This document shows positions 21,802 through 33,109 of a stretch of DNA of 64,000 bases, piece after piece (the first letter of the stretch is position 1; the number at the start of each line of letters is the position of its first letter). The position numbers and the translations under genes are program-made. Source of the stretch: Oscheius dolichura (taxonomy: Eukaryota > Nematoda > Chromadorea > Rhabditida > Rhabditidae); the NCBI GenBank assembly GCA_932521035.1, contig OW051495.1:2046001-2110000 (forward strand), read 5' to 3'. Below the pieces are notes generated by a model. That model had not been told where the DNA came from, did no database searches, and saw nothing but the letters and a program-made list of their open reading frames with translations.

Positions 21802-24243
21802 TCACAAGTGAAATCTCAACAAATTAACAAAAAGACCTAAAAGGTATCCCAGCTGGCTCGCTGTCGATATTTCTTCCACGAGGAAGTCGATCCAGACGGC
21901 TCCTCCAATCGCCGGCCTTAGCACCGAATCCACTCGTTGCGCATCGAAGACGAGGCTCGTATTGGCCGTCGGGTCACTATAATTGAACAAGAGCCTGTAA
22001 CAATTTGTTATTTCTCCCAAAAAAGACGGAAACTGACTGTGTCGCGATGGTCTGATTATTGTAGGTGTATTTTATGTCACACCGGCCTCCTGCAGACCGG
22101 GATTTCGGTAGATTCAGAGTGAAATTCCAGCGGTAGTTGGTCACCCCGTCTTCCGACCAGAAATGAAGACCTTTTGTCATCAAGTCGCCCAAGGCATTGG
22201 GGGTTTGAGCAATCTCGAAACCTTTTCTCTTCGGCCGGGCAAAATTCCATCCAGCTAAAATTCAACAAAAGATCTGTTCAGGGCTAGCAGGCTCGATCGT
22301 GCATAGTCCGATCCCCTGTACCCGTAAAGTCTCGGTAATAGCACCATCTTTATTCAAAACTGTTGACGCCTTTATACCGTTGTCTTTCCGAGACTTTACG
22401 GGTGCAGGGGTTCGGACTGTCGAGGGCCGAGCCGTGAAACAAGAGAGTGTTGCACAGTGAGTGAGATAAAAATTTAGGCAAACGGCTTACACTTCTGTTC
22501 GTGGTAATACAATTCAATACAGACGGACCCGGTCTCGATGACGAATGTCTGCTTGTTGCCAAACATTTTTTGAGGCAGTTCATTCGGGTCCCCACTGGAA
22601 ACCCTCTCCACTTCCTCGTTTAGACTAGAACAAACCAACCTAAAAGAGTAAATCGGAGTCATGAGGACCGGATCCTGGGGAAGTGTCCCGTAAACTTTTA
22701 CTACCGGAAAAGGAGTCTGAAATTTGAAGTTTAGGAGGAAATACAGCAACCTACAGACGGGCTCGTGACATTAGTCACAATGTGATTTGTCAGGAAATCT
22801 GGTAGGTGGAATTTATCGAAGATTTGCCAGTTGCCAAAAACTGTAGAGGCTGCCGGGCCATCTGTGGCGTCGAGGCAAACTGTCGGGCCGATGTAAGTTG
22901 GCCGCTCGGGGGAGAGAGCGTAGCTCAGGCCCCAGCCCTTGAAATAATTCGTATCTGGAAGGAAAAATCATAATTTTAGGGAGTATTGCCCCCACTCTGG
23001 TCATTTGTAACGGTTATAAATATCTCCTGGGTGATCTGCTTCGAGACGAAAAGACAAATGGCCTGCTTATTCAGTTGAGAGAGTACTTCGGGGGAGAACA
23101 GCCTATAAATGACCAAATGTGTTGGGTTTCTGCACCTGTAAAGCCTCGGCAGTAGAAAAATAAGGCAAGAGGGGCCTCATCAAGAAAAAGAAATTCCTTT
23201 GCCGAGATGTTACGGGTGCAAGCGACCTGAGTACAGTAGGAAAAACCCTTACGTTCCAATAACGTAGAAATTGTTGGTGTTCGAATCGTCGTAGGTATAA
23301 ATATGAACATTTATCAGCTGCATCTTCACCTCGAATAAGGAATAATAGAGCACGTGCAATGTGATCTACAATTGATGTTCTACCCCTAGAAACAACCCAC
23401 ATTTGAATCGCTGGTTGACTTGAACATGAGTGAAGTGTCCTTGGGGTAGTTACCAAGAAATGGGACACCCGGCTCAATAAGGGGATTGACGTCGATTTTG
23501 ATAAAAGACGCGTTTCCGGGAGAAGAGAGGGGAAGCATGATGGCTGGGTGGAAAGGCTTGTCTGAAACTTGGGCATTACTGTGTTTTTGGGCCCATTCTT
23601 CTCTTGAATGCTCTGAATTATAGCGAGTACAACAAAAAGTGGAGCATGTACTATTTAAGTGAAACACATCACCAGAGTACCCAACGTTCTCGTTCTCCAA
23701 GCCCTCTGTGACTCACGTTCGATGCTTCTAATCATCAGGCCACCAATTATTGGTTGTTCCGTAGAATTGTCCACGTCCCCGGTGATTATAGCCACAATAA
23801 CAGCTGGATATGGGAATTCTAGGCTAAAGATCCCAGTTCCATTTCCGTCGCTGCTACTGAACAATGAATTGAGCTAGAAAATGGAGAGAATGAAACCTAA
23901 TAATCCCTCCGTAGGTGTCGGAGACGGAAAAGAGGTGAGGCTCGATAAATCCACTATAATCTACAATAACCTCGGCTGAATAGAATTTCGGGATATTTAT
24001 CTGAATTTTTGTTTTATTATAGGGATAAAGAGCTCCGTACCTGGTACAGACAGTTCTGATTATTCGCATAGGATCCAGTGGGCAGCAGCCAGGCCGGAAT
24101 ATTGTTCTTATTTGTGGCCTTTGCCAGTGTTATCGTCTGGTTATTGCATGTTACTAGAAGAGAAGTAATTGCCAGTCTCAAAAAGATCACTTACGAAGAG
24201 CTGAAACATCTTGAAGCAGGAAAGCTAGAAGGTAGAGTAACAT
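21802..24243 (-). CDS. CUB-like secreted protein, tandem copy B
   Basis: A paralogue of the gene at 15.9-18.4 kb with the same exon order. The start exon reads MLLYLLAFLLQDVSA (signal peptide); the CUB-like domain follows with NNQ-type and INIPKFYSAEV blocks; later exons carry SGDPNELPQKMFGNKQTF and SVCIE. The final exon has FDAQRVDSVLRPAIGGA and ends LLRFHL. The first half (about 23.24-24.15 kb) is nearly identical to copy A including introns; the second half differs at many coding positions. Two MITEs lie in introns here (22.3 and 23.15 kb) and are absent from copy A, so they arrived after the duplication or outside the homogenised block. Function is inferred from family: secreted, possibly defence-related. 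Internal exon ends are approximate. Confidence 0.75.
22290..22435. mobile_element. MITE, GCACCCG-TIR family, copy 4
   Basis: ATAGTCCGATCCCCTGTACC... faces ...GGTGCAGGGGTTCGGACTGT; the inner core is CCCGTAAAGTCTCGG / CCGAGACTTTACGGG. One of the best-preserved copies. Intronic in copy B. Confidence 0.8.
23110..23240. mobile_element. MITE, GCACCCG-TIR family, copy 5
   Basis: TGCACCTGTAAAGCCTCGGC at 23,131 faces GCCGAGATGTTACGGGTGCA ending 23,220. It is inserted in an intron of copy B; the aligned intron of copy A (17,285-17,335) lacks it. Confidence 0.72.
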
Positions 24244-25719
24244 GCGATAGAGACAAGCATAAAGTGGTGCAAACTACGCAGTGATAAGTGAATTTTGGCG
24301 AACTTATTGGAATTAATAAATTGGATTAGAAACAGGCAACGCGCAGATCTTTTATTGGGGCTGGGAGGTAGGAGAATTATAAGAGTAAAACATAATAGGG
24401 GGAAAGAGGAGCATTCTTGAATTGGAGGTGTCACGCAGTGCAATATTGAACACTGGCCTTCAAAGTCCTTTCTTTCTTGGACGAAACAAAACTGTTCCCT
24501 TTTCAATGGATTGTTGTATGTGGCTAACGGAGCCTTACACTGTCTTTATCAAATACAGCAACGAGAAAATAAGATTTCCTTTGTTTTAATTATTGTCACC
24601 TGCCTTGCTACTGTCTTCTATCCTGTACGGAGACCATTTGAACAATATTAGGAACTGATAATTTTCTAACAAATGAATATTTCATGTCTGTTATATATTA
24701 CCGAGTTTTCAAATTCTGTAATCACAGTCAGTAATCGAGAATAAACAAAAAAAGACCCCGCTTGGAGCTTCAACACTTCCAATTGGCATTATTTGCTTCA
24801 TTTTGATATCGGAGCCGTTCTGAGAAAGAACGAAACAACTCTAGCTTTCCGTTTGCCTTTCATATTACACCCTAAACGGTAAAAAAAGCAAAAAGAGCAC
24901 CGTCTCTGTTCTTTTTTCCTCCATTGCAGGAAATCTTCTTCATTCATTCCACTTCCAATTCCAGCTACAAGATAGCGAAGATTGTAAAAGGGGTGAGCAT
25001 CTTGGAAAACTACCAAAAATGTTACCAACAAAAATTACTGCGGCATCGTCCTTTTCAATAAAAGTATCACGCATCGATGGCCTCATATCTATTTACGAAG
25101 AACCTGAAATCTTCAGTATTTCGATTGTTCTCTCGTGCTTCTTCCCTTTATAAAACAAAGACGCCGCTTCATTTTCTGAATCCCATCGCGTCGTTTCCTT
25201 CTCTGTTCAGTCTCCCACAGCAAGAGTTCTCCCTTTCCCAATCCTGTTATCAGTTGTTGATACCCGAGAAGATTGTGTCTCGTTCTTCTTGTCTAAATGT
25301 CTGCCATATGCTGTTGACCGCCGGCTGCAACTTTGCTATTTTGCAATATTTGTGCAGATACTTCCCCGTTGAACCTAGCCTTTGCCCTCATTTTAGCCTT
25401 CTGTTTATGTACCGGTCATTTGTCTTCCTCTTCCCCCAAAACAAACAACCAAAATAGAATCTTCCCGGTTAAAAGGCCAAGTTAAAAGTCTCGTCACGAC
25501 CTGCCGCCGATATCTCCCGTTTAAAATCTTTGCCCCTGCTGGCTGGTTGTGGGTGGTCGGCTGTGTGGTCGGTGTTTGTTTACACGTTGCCCCTTTCCCC
25601 CCTGCCCACCCGGCGTTCTTCTTTCTTCCCGCTTTCTATTCGCTTTTCTCTGTGTTTTAAGTCGGCCATTTATATTTTTCAGGTCTTTTTTCGCTGCTTA
25701 CTTGGTGTTTGGTCCGGAT
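24244..25719. other. intergenic, nothing recognised
   Basis: No exon chain found. Pyrimidine-rich + strand sequence at 25,080-25,690 precedes the thiamine pyrophosphokinase start and probably contains its promoter and 5' UTR. Two short open frames there look like chance. Confidence 0.4.
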
Positions 25720-27407
25720 ATGACAGTCTACAATCCACTGGGAATATTCAACCAAACCGGTGAGGAGGGTAAATAACAGCTGAGAGCTGGAACTCGTATT
25801 TTAGCGAAGACGGCAGTCCTCTGGCTAAATGGAGCGAAGACGGCACATCGCGGCATCTGGGACACGCTGTGGAATCAAGCCGCCATGAGATACATCACCG
25901 ACGGGGGAAGCAACTATGTCATTCACAAGTCAGTCAAGTTTTTATTGTTTTGATGAGAAACCCCTGGCTTTTGGGATATTACTTCCGTAAAACACGGGTT
26001 GTAGAGCATCAGAATGGAGGGATTGAACGATAATGGGACCGCGATCCAAACCGAGCTTTTGTGGTACATGTTATTGCTTATGTTATTGCTGCTCTTTCGT
26101 TCATATGCCCACGTCAAACAAATTTTTATTCAAAAGTCTATTTCTTATAAGGAAACGGAGATAATTTTGATAAGAACTGGCAAAGAAATAATGTACTTTG
26201 GGATAAAAAATTTATCCACAAATCATTTTTATCATAAAATGTCTCGTTTTTATTCTCCTGTTCACAAATGCGCTTCTCTTAGCTTCAAGACCATCATAAA
26301 AACATATCTGTAGCTAAAAACAAGGAAACCCCTAGAATAGATCTAGAAAAAGCGGCACAGAAAACACTGGACAACACCGAGAATCTATTTAGCGCCTTTT
26401 TGAAAGACATAATTTCATCTTAGCGGCTCCGGGATTGAGGAAAACAGGAATAGCTCGCCTACGAGCATTTACTTGGTTCCCTGTAATCTTCTGTTGAGAG
26501 CTTACTGATAGCTCCTGTAAACTATTACGATTCTTCCCAAAGAATTCCTGGATTAGTTTTTTTGAGCAATAGACCCGGCACCCAATTATCCTATTCCAAT
26601 AGTTTATTTCCTATAAGCGACATAAAACATAAAAGTCTTTCCATTTCAGAGAGAACCTGAAGAAGCCGGACGCGGTGACGGGTGACATGGATTCCATTAC
26701 CAAGGAGTCTCTGAATAAGTTGAAATACGATAAGGTGAAGGTGATTGAAACACCGGACCAGGACAAGACCGACTTCACCAAGTCGCTGGAGATTATCATC
26801 CAAAATTCCAAGGGAAGAGACGTCTGTTTTCTTCTTTTCTAGTCTAAAAATAGGAGAAATTCAGATAGATCAAATAGTCGTATTGGGCGGTTTGTCGGGC
26901 CGTTTTGACCACACGTTGGCCTCGTTGAATACTCTCTACTGCTCGTTGAAACTGACCAAATTGCCTATATTTTTAATTGATGGCGAGAATTTATTATGCA
27001 TCATCGGGGAGGTAAATATCTCTGCTGAGAAGAAGCTTCACTTGGAAGCATTCTAGGGATCTTCAACAATTCATATTGACAAATCTAAAATTACTGGAAA
27101 ATGTGGTATTGTTCCCTTGGCCCAGAGGCATACCGTCGTCTCCATTGACGGCTTCCGATGGAATTTAGGTACGCACCTTTTTATGTTCCCAGGACTCCAT
27201 TTAAGATTTTGGCACTACCGTTACGCATTTATACTTCAAAATAGCCAATCCGTTCAAAATAAGATAAGTTTTTCAGATGAGGAAGAGCTCAAATTTGGCG
27301 GTCTAATATCGACGTCGAATGAAATTGAAGCCAATACTCTGCACATCAGAACGACGGCTCCTCTAATATTTACTGTAGAATTGAGATCTGATTGTGTTTC
27401 GGCATAA
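25720..27407 (+). CDS. tpk-1: thiamine pyrophosphokinase
   Basis: Six exons (25720-25759, 25805-25928, 26650-26821, 26865-27011, 27057-27168, 27277-27407) join in phase to 241 residues, the normal size for the family. It transfers pyrophosphate from ATP to thiamine to make thiamine diphosphate in the cytosol. Diagnostic blocks: YITDGGSN near the N-terminus, the catalytic VTGDMDSI, TPDQDKTDFTKSLE (metal/ATP site), VVLGGLSGRFDHTLA, and the thiamine-binding C-terminal domain with GKCGIVPLAQ, GFRWNL and FGGLISTSNEI. All key motifs are intact. Intron 2 is unusually long (720 nt) and AT-rich. Start is the first ATG in the open exon. Gene symbol follows the nematode orthologue name; orthology is by motif. 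Confidence 0.92.
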
Positions 27408-27617
27408 ATTTATTATTAAAAGACTTCTTCGCTATTTGTTCGTTCGACCTTGCGGCATTAAAAATAATTTTGACCAGAATTTCTGCTTATCTTGTTGCTT
27501 CCATGGCAAAGAAATAATTGAAGCATTACTAAATTTTAGTGGGAATTGAACTGGCTTTTGCCAAAATGGATAGAGCAGTTTTCTTCCCCCCTTGTATATA
27601 AACACTCGTTCCAATCA

Positions 27618-28065
27618 CTATTTTAAAAAGAGAAACTCAAAGAATACTTGTGGTTTGACAGGAATGTACAAAAAGAGGGCGATATTTTGAAGAGTCAACC
27701 CCCTGCATTTTTTAAAGAAAACGTCTGCTTCACACCCCCATTCCCCTTTATGCCTCCATGAGATTAGCATCTTGCCTTCAACAAATTTACCCGTTCATTC
27801 AAAGCAACCTGACAACTTGCCTCATTTTTGGAAACGGGCCAAGGGGGACACCTTTCGCATTATTCTTCAATGATATCTGCCTACACAAATTTGGTAAACA
27901 ATGATATCCAATAATTCCAACATCCTCCATTTTAGAAGAAGGAAAAGACACTTGAATCAAACTCTTTAAAAGTGCAGCGGTTTGATTCTTCAAAATATCC
28001 TCCTCTTTTTGTACATTCTTGTCAAACCACAAGGTTTCTTTGAGTTTTTCTTTTTAAAATAGTGA
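27618..28065. mobile_element. MITE with CACTATTTTAAAAAGAG ends, copy 1
   Basis: CACTATTTTAAAAAGAGAAA at the left faces TTTTTCTTTTTAAAATAGTG at the right, with arms of about 70-75 bp that also contain TTTGACAGGAATGTACAAAA. The interior is non-coding. A second member lies at 30.42-30.85 kb. Confidence 0.78.
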
Positions 28066-28189
28066 TTCTTCAAGGGTCTAGAAATAGTCAGGTTTCCCTT
28101 CCTTGGAGAGATCCGCATTTGAACCCGTGGGAAAATTTCAACCCGTGTTGCTGCAGCTCCGGTTAAAAAGCAAAAGTATCTGATCCCAG

Positions 28190-28435
28190 AATAGGTTGGA
28201 TTTTGAAGATAAAAGTGCTCACCAATCGCTGTAATTTCACGTTCAAATAGAGTAGCATCAGATTAGGTAAAAAGCTGATAAGAAATAACAAGTGCCATAT
28301 CATATAGAGAATAACCATGTGGTGATATATAGAGAGCAGAATCACTTCTCATTCCTTTTAGTTGATGGAAACATAGTTTGTGAACAGCTACACAACCGAG
28401 GTAACTAGGTTTATCGTTCTCATATACGCCAATTT
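28190..28435 (-). repeat. 230-bp direct repeat, copy 1 (exon-like)
   Basis: Nearly identical to 28,740-28,975. On the minus strand both contain a hydrophobic open segment (YMIWHLLFLISFLPNLMLLY) followed by a splice-donor-like GTGAGC or GTAAGC. It could be a duplicated exon of a receptor-like gene or its relic. No neighbouring exons could be joined. Confidence 0.5.
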
Positions 28436-28739
28436 CCGGGTAGAACTAAACTAAACTAGATCTTTGAATTTTTCAAATCGACCAAGAAATGGCCGAGATA
28501 CGAACACAAACGCCCGATACTCCCGTCTATTCCCAAAAACGGGCGCGCTCGAAATTGGGCGTATTGTATTATGGAGAGAAATCGAATGGTACCGATCTGT
28601 TAGGGGTTTTTAGAGATGAATTTGGTCTTTCCGAAATGAATAATTAAGGGTACGGTCTCCAGAACAGAGCTCGAGTTTATAAATAGTGCCTGAGTTCGGA
28701 GATGTGTTGCTCCACCTTGCAAATATATTGCCCCCCAAG

Positions 28740-28975
28740 AAGAGTGCTTACCAATCGCTGTAATTTCACGTTCAAATAGAGTAGCATCAGATTAGGTAAA
28801 AAGCTGATAAGAAATAACAAGTGCCATATCATATAGAGAATAACCATGTGGTGATATATAGAGAGCAGAATCACTTCTCATTTCTTTTAGTTGATGGAAA
28901 CATAGTTTGTGAACACGCTACACAACCGAGGTAACTAGGTTTATCGTTCTCATATAAGCCAATTTCCGGGTAGAG
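28740..28975 (-). repeat. 230-bp direct repeat, copy 2 (exon-like)
   Basis: Second copy of the segment at 28.2 kb, differing by a few substitutions and one inserted base. The sequence between the copies (28,440-28,735) is unrelated and non-coding by eye. Confidence 0.5.
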
Positions 28976-28979
28976 GGCG

Positions 28980-30420
28980 TTATCAAATTATTCAACTTTG
29001 ATTTCTTTGGATACCTTTATTAATCTTTTGCTTTACATTAACGATGGAAATAGCGGTGACAGCAAAGGAAAGGGCAGAGTAATGCCAGGCTGATGACGTC
29101 ACCCAGTACTGAAAAAGAGGCACCTCCCATTCTCCCCGTACAGTCTCAATTCCCAGACGATTTTTGGCTGGCTCGCTGCCTAAATTCGATAGAATCCTTT
29201 TGACATCAAAAAGAAGATTTGAAAGCAGAAATGGACAGAGATTAGAGTTATAACATTCGGAAGAAACCAACCTCCAGGCGCTAGATGCGCAGGGAGTTAC
29301 AGTCAGAAGAAAATGAGATTTAACTGGGGAATGGGGTATTTTGAGGGGAAAGTAAGTAAATAGCAGTGGTCAGGGGACAGCGCCCGAACTAGGAAAACTC
29401 TCTCGTGCCGGATTTCCCAATTTCGTTTTTCGACGATTCTGACGTCACACACCCGACTCTTTTCTCCCCCAAAAATGATATCTACCGTGGTCCAGAAGCG
29501 CTTGTTTTTTGTCTGTGGCAAGGAAAAGAGACCAGCTTCCAAATAAAAATCCCCCAAAAATACAAGAAATTCTCCTTTATGGCTTTCTTTGGAGGGGTAG
29601 CTGAAAACGGGAGCTACCCGGTCGAATGAGGTATCGTTCGACGGCGAATCGTATAAGGAACCTTAGTTTGTTGTCAGTTTTCTCCTAGCCCCAGTTTGAG
29701 CCGAGTTACAGGCCCTCGACTGCCGACCTCGTTAGCTCTCCCCTTCCCCCAGCCCGCTCGCTCGTCTAATCGAATGGCACCCCGTTCAGAGATCACTCCC
29801 AACTTTGAAGGGCTGTAACTTGGCTCCGGATTGACCTTTTAAAATGGAGTAAGCACAGTAAGACTAGTTATTGAATTCCCCGCCGAACAATACCTCACAC
29901 GGCCTGGTCCTGGTAGTTTTCATTTTCCACCATCAAAAGACTTTGCCATATTTCGAGAAGAATGTTGTTTCCAAAAGATGTAAATAGAATTCCTGCCTTC
30001 CAGAGATACCTGGAACAGAATTGGAGGATTGGAATCACAACATTTCGGGATCATTATGGTAGCGACCAGAATTGAATTCAGTTGTTCCGTAATATCTTGA
30101 AGGTGAAACAACTTGGTAAAAATTTTTTTCTAAATTTTGACCCAGTCTAAATTCTACCCATCTTCGTGATGCCGCAGTTTAGACAAACTCCTGAAAAATC
30201 GACGGGTGGTTTGACTTTGATTTGGGGTACGGCAGACTCCCGGAAGGTAACTTTGATGCTTTGTCTTTCTAGCATTTTTGTCATATTGTAGAATATTTTT
30301 CGCTGTGGGGCCCATTCGTGAAGACCCTGCGTTGGAGGAAAACTACTCTTTTAGCTCCAAAAAGTCTCTTTTTGTCACGAAATTCCCATAAAAATTCGTA
30401 AACGAATTAACAAAAAGAGA
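28980..30420. other. no gene recognised
   Basis: A minus-strand open segment near 29.0-29.27 kb has a possible acceptor, but no chain can be built. A GC-rich patch at 29.69-29.78 kb and a sequence TTTTTCGCTGTGGGGCCCAT at 30,297 (related to repeats at 63.1-63.25 kb) are the only notable items. Confidence 0.35.
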
Positions 30421-30423
30421 ACG

Positions 30424-30853
30424 ATTACTATTTTAAAAAGAGAAACTCAAAGAAACCCTCTGGTTTGGCAGGAATGTCTTTTCGTCTTTTCACGCAGCGA
30501 TTGTTTTGTAGGAAGCCTTATTTGAAAAGAAATTTTCTTTAAAGAGATCCTTGGAAGATATTGTCATCTACAAAAGTGTCCTTTGAAATGTGAATCTATT
30601 TCAGTCACCTACAATCATAGGTATTCTGTTTCAATCATTGGAAAGCGACGGGAGAGTGTAGACAGATATCATTGAAGAGTAAAACGGAAGGTGCCCACCT
30701 TCAAAAAGGAATAACTAAAGCAAGAGGCTTCTTTTTAATCAACCGTTTTCTTTAAAAAGTGCAGTGGTTCGGTTTTTCCATTATCACCCTCTTTTTGTAC
30801 ATTCCTGTCAAACCACAAGTATTCTTTGAGTTTCTCTTTTTAAAATAGTGATC
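30424..30853. mobile_element. MITE with CACTATTTTAAAAAGAG ends, copy 2
   Basis: ACTATTTTAAAAAGAGAAAC at the left faces GTTTCTCTTTTTAAAATAGT (near 30,830-30,850) at the right. Same inner motifs as the 27.6-kb copy, interior diverged. Confidence 0.75.
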
Positions 30854-31160
30854 AATAGGAGAATTTGAAGGAAAAAAAACAGAAACTGGGTGCGATTCAG
30901 GGTCGTATTCTAGCAAGTACAATTTGCATTTTTCTTTGATGCAGTGTCATAATACTCCGGCAAATTCCAAGAGCTAACTCAAATAGACGTCCTAGAACAT
31001 AGAGAATACGATAAGGAAAGTCTTGTCACCGCATTTTTATTTGTTTCTCTTGGTTGGTCAGACCTCGGGGTTTTTTTTGGTAAGAATCATGCTCGTCATC
31101 GTAACTAACTACTAAAAACTAATACACGAAATACGGTCATCTTGGCAGCTGGAGAAGAAA

Positions 31161-32154
31161 TTATTTCCCGGTGCAGAGGCCACAGCTGGTTCCACAGTAG
31201 GACATCTTCTGGGCCGCCGTGTAGAAGGTGCTGGTACAGAAGCCATTCCTGACCCAGTTGGCGCAGCTAAAAGATCATTTCCCCCACCATTTTCAATGGG
31301 AAATTACTTGACATTGTTGTTACCGCAGGTGGCAGATGAGACGACGGAGGCAGGGGTGGTCACGGTATTGCAGAGGTTACAAGTCCTTTGGCAGTTGGTC
31401 GCGGCGAACGACGGGATAGTCGAGCAGATGGTCGGCTGGGTGGCACAGTCGGGGGCGGCGTCGATACATCCTCCGAGGAGACAGAATCCACAGGCACTGG
31501 GACAATCCTGGGCAATGATGGTCCTCCACTGGACACTCTGGCACATGGACGGGGTGATGGTGCCACAATTGATACGAGGAGCTGAAGAGGAGTTGAACTG
31601 GGCTAGATTTACGCGGCCTTTGCGGTTTCCCCATGGCGGATTGAGGCGCGCGTCAGGAAAACATTGCGGGTTCGATCCCCACTGAAAGAAAATGGTTTTG
31701 CTTTTTTGCGACTGCGCAATGGGCCTTTGTCTCAGGAATGGCCCTGGAATGAGAGCAGCTTCCTACTTCGAGAATTCGGGCAATTGTAGGCGGACGTCAC
31801 ACAGCAGAAGCCACAGTACTTGGGGCAGGTGGAGATGGCGGCGTTCTTAACGTCCTGGCTTGGAGTGGCAGAAGTCTTCGTCTGGTAACAGCCGGCGACT
31901 CGGTTGGGTGTCTCGGGCTGGTCCGGTCCCGGCAGGGCGGTATTGGCTGTCCCGGCGTTGAACAGTTGATCACAGACGCTCCCGGGGGCATTGTCCTGAC
32001 AGGCAGTAGCCGCCGGGGTGAATGATAGGACACCGGCACTGTTCTAAATGTCTTATTGTCGAAGGAGAGCCTATTTCCCGCTCACAATGTAGGTACAATT
32101 GGGGTCAATTGCGGCGGCGACTCCGAGAAGAGCCAAGATGAGCGGGGCGAGCAT
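31161..32154 (-). CDS. secreted protein with several ShK (SXC) domains
   Basis: Four exons (32086-32154, 31767-32043, 31308-31581, 31161-31266) join in phase to 241 residues. The first encodes a signal peptide (MLAPLILALLGVAAA). The rest is cysteine-rich with repeated ShK/SXC endings: CPKYCGFC, CPSACGFC, CQRTCNLC and CGTSCGLC, i.e. four six-cysteine-type modules, the last at the C-terminus. Nematodes use such domains in secreted surface or enzyme-associated proteins. No protease or other catalytic domain is present, so a structural or binding role is likelier (inference). The domain shares its fold with sea-anemone potassium-channel blockers, but no such activity is implied. A TATA box lies about 35-45 nt upstream of the ATG. 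Confidence 0.88.
31640..31690 (+). other. tRNA-like B-box fragment in an intron
   Basis: GCGGGTTCGATCCCCACTG at about 31,666-31,684 matches a pol III B box and T-arm, and TGGCGGATTGAGGCGC upstream resembles an A box. The 5' and 3' acceptor halves do not pair, so this is not a functional tRNA. It may be a tRNA-derived SINE or a decayed tRNA gene inside the ShK intron. Confidence 0.35.
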
Positions 32155-32187
32155 GACGCTGGAATGATTTTGATCCGGGGCGCGGCT

Positions 32188-32197
32188 CTTTTATACC
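32188..32197 (-). promoter_or_regulatory. TATA box of the ShK gene
   Basis: Minus strand reads GGTATAAAAG, preceded by ACCC and followed by a GC-rich stretch. It lies about 34 nt upstream of the start codon, so the 5' UTR would be very short. Confidence 0.65.
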
Positions 32198-32204
32198 GGG
32201 TTTG

Positions 32205-32933
32205 ATCTAAATCATCCCCAGCTGGTGAAACAATCCGTCGCTTCAATTCGGAGCCATATTGTATTGTTCTTCCTCCGCATCTCCGTTGTACAAAGTTTAA
32301 CGGTCGCCTCACAATGACACCGATCATTTTTTTCTATCGGCAGTGGGAAGAGGAGACAAAATGAGAGCAAATAAATTCAACAAAGTTCATTGAGTTGTTT
32401 GAGAAAGATCGTGTAAACAAGAAATATAGTGGTTTTATGGAAAGAATAAAACCTGCGGAAAAATTCAATGTACACCACCCGGAGGTTTAGTTTATTTAGT
32501 CGAACAGAAGAAGCTTTAGAAAAATACAATTCCAGACATCAAACCATCAATTGTTTTTAGCCTGTTTGCAAAGTTCAACTGAAATTCTGTATGGATTATT
32601 CCTTTATTCAATGTGTATTTGACAAACGTCTTTGGTTTTACAGGCACGATGAACAGTATTTATTTTTGGTCAAACATTCGGTAGGCGATAGTGATTCACA
32701 GTAGGATTACATTATTATCTGCAACTTATCTATTGGAACTAAAACCAAAAAAAATTGACTCATAAGAAGAAATTTATTCTACGAATTTAGAAAACAATGA
32801 CATTGCCATGGGAATTAAAAAATGGTATAGCTTGAGTATCTAGAAAACAATAACAAATAAATAACAACAAAAAGTGGTGATTATTATAAAAAGTGCGCCG
32901 AGAATAGGAAAAAACCACGCGATTGACTCTATT
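32205..32933. other. intergenic, AT-rich, nothing recognised
   Basis: No exons or repeats seen between the ShK promoter and the F-box-like ORF. Confidence 0.4.
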
Positions 32934-33104
32934 TTAATAGTCAAACGATTGAACGTCTTTTTGCTCCATTCGGAAGATTACTAACCGGACCGGGTCGCGA
33001 GGAAGGTCATGAAATTTGAACGAGAGGCGCCGGGAGCGGAGTCTGTCCTTCCATGGTAGGTAGAAACAGACAAGGACAAGAGCATCTGATGAGAGCTGGT
33101 CCAT
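32934..33104 (-). CDS. short F-box-like ORF, possibly a first exon or remnant
   Basis: A 56-codon frame reads MDQLSSDALVLVCFYLPWKD then RLRSRRLSFKFHDLPRD. This follows the F-box pattern (L...L..I..yL...D....R.v...f), the SKP1-binding module of SCF ubiquitin ligases. F-box genes are abundant in nematodes. A splice donor (CCG/GTTAGTAAT) lies inside the frame near 32,985, so it may be exon 1 of a longer gene. I find no continuing exons down to 32.2 kb, so it may equally be a solitary remnant. Confidence 0.45.
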   Translation of the reverse strand: MDQLSSDALVLVCFYLPWKDRLRSRRLSFKFHDLPRDPVRLVIFRMEQKDVQSFDY

Positions 33105-33109
33105 TTGGA

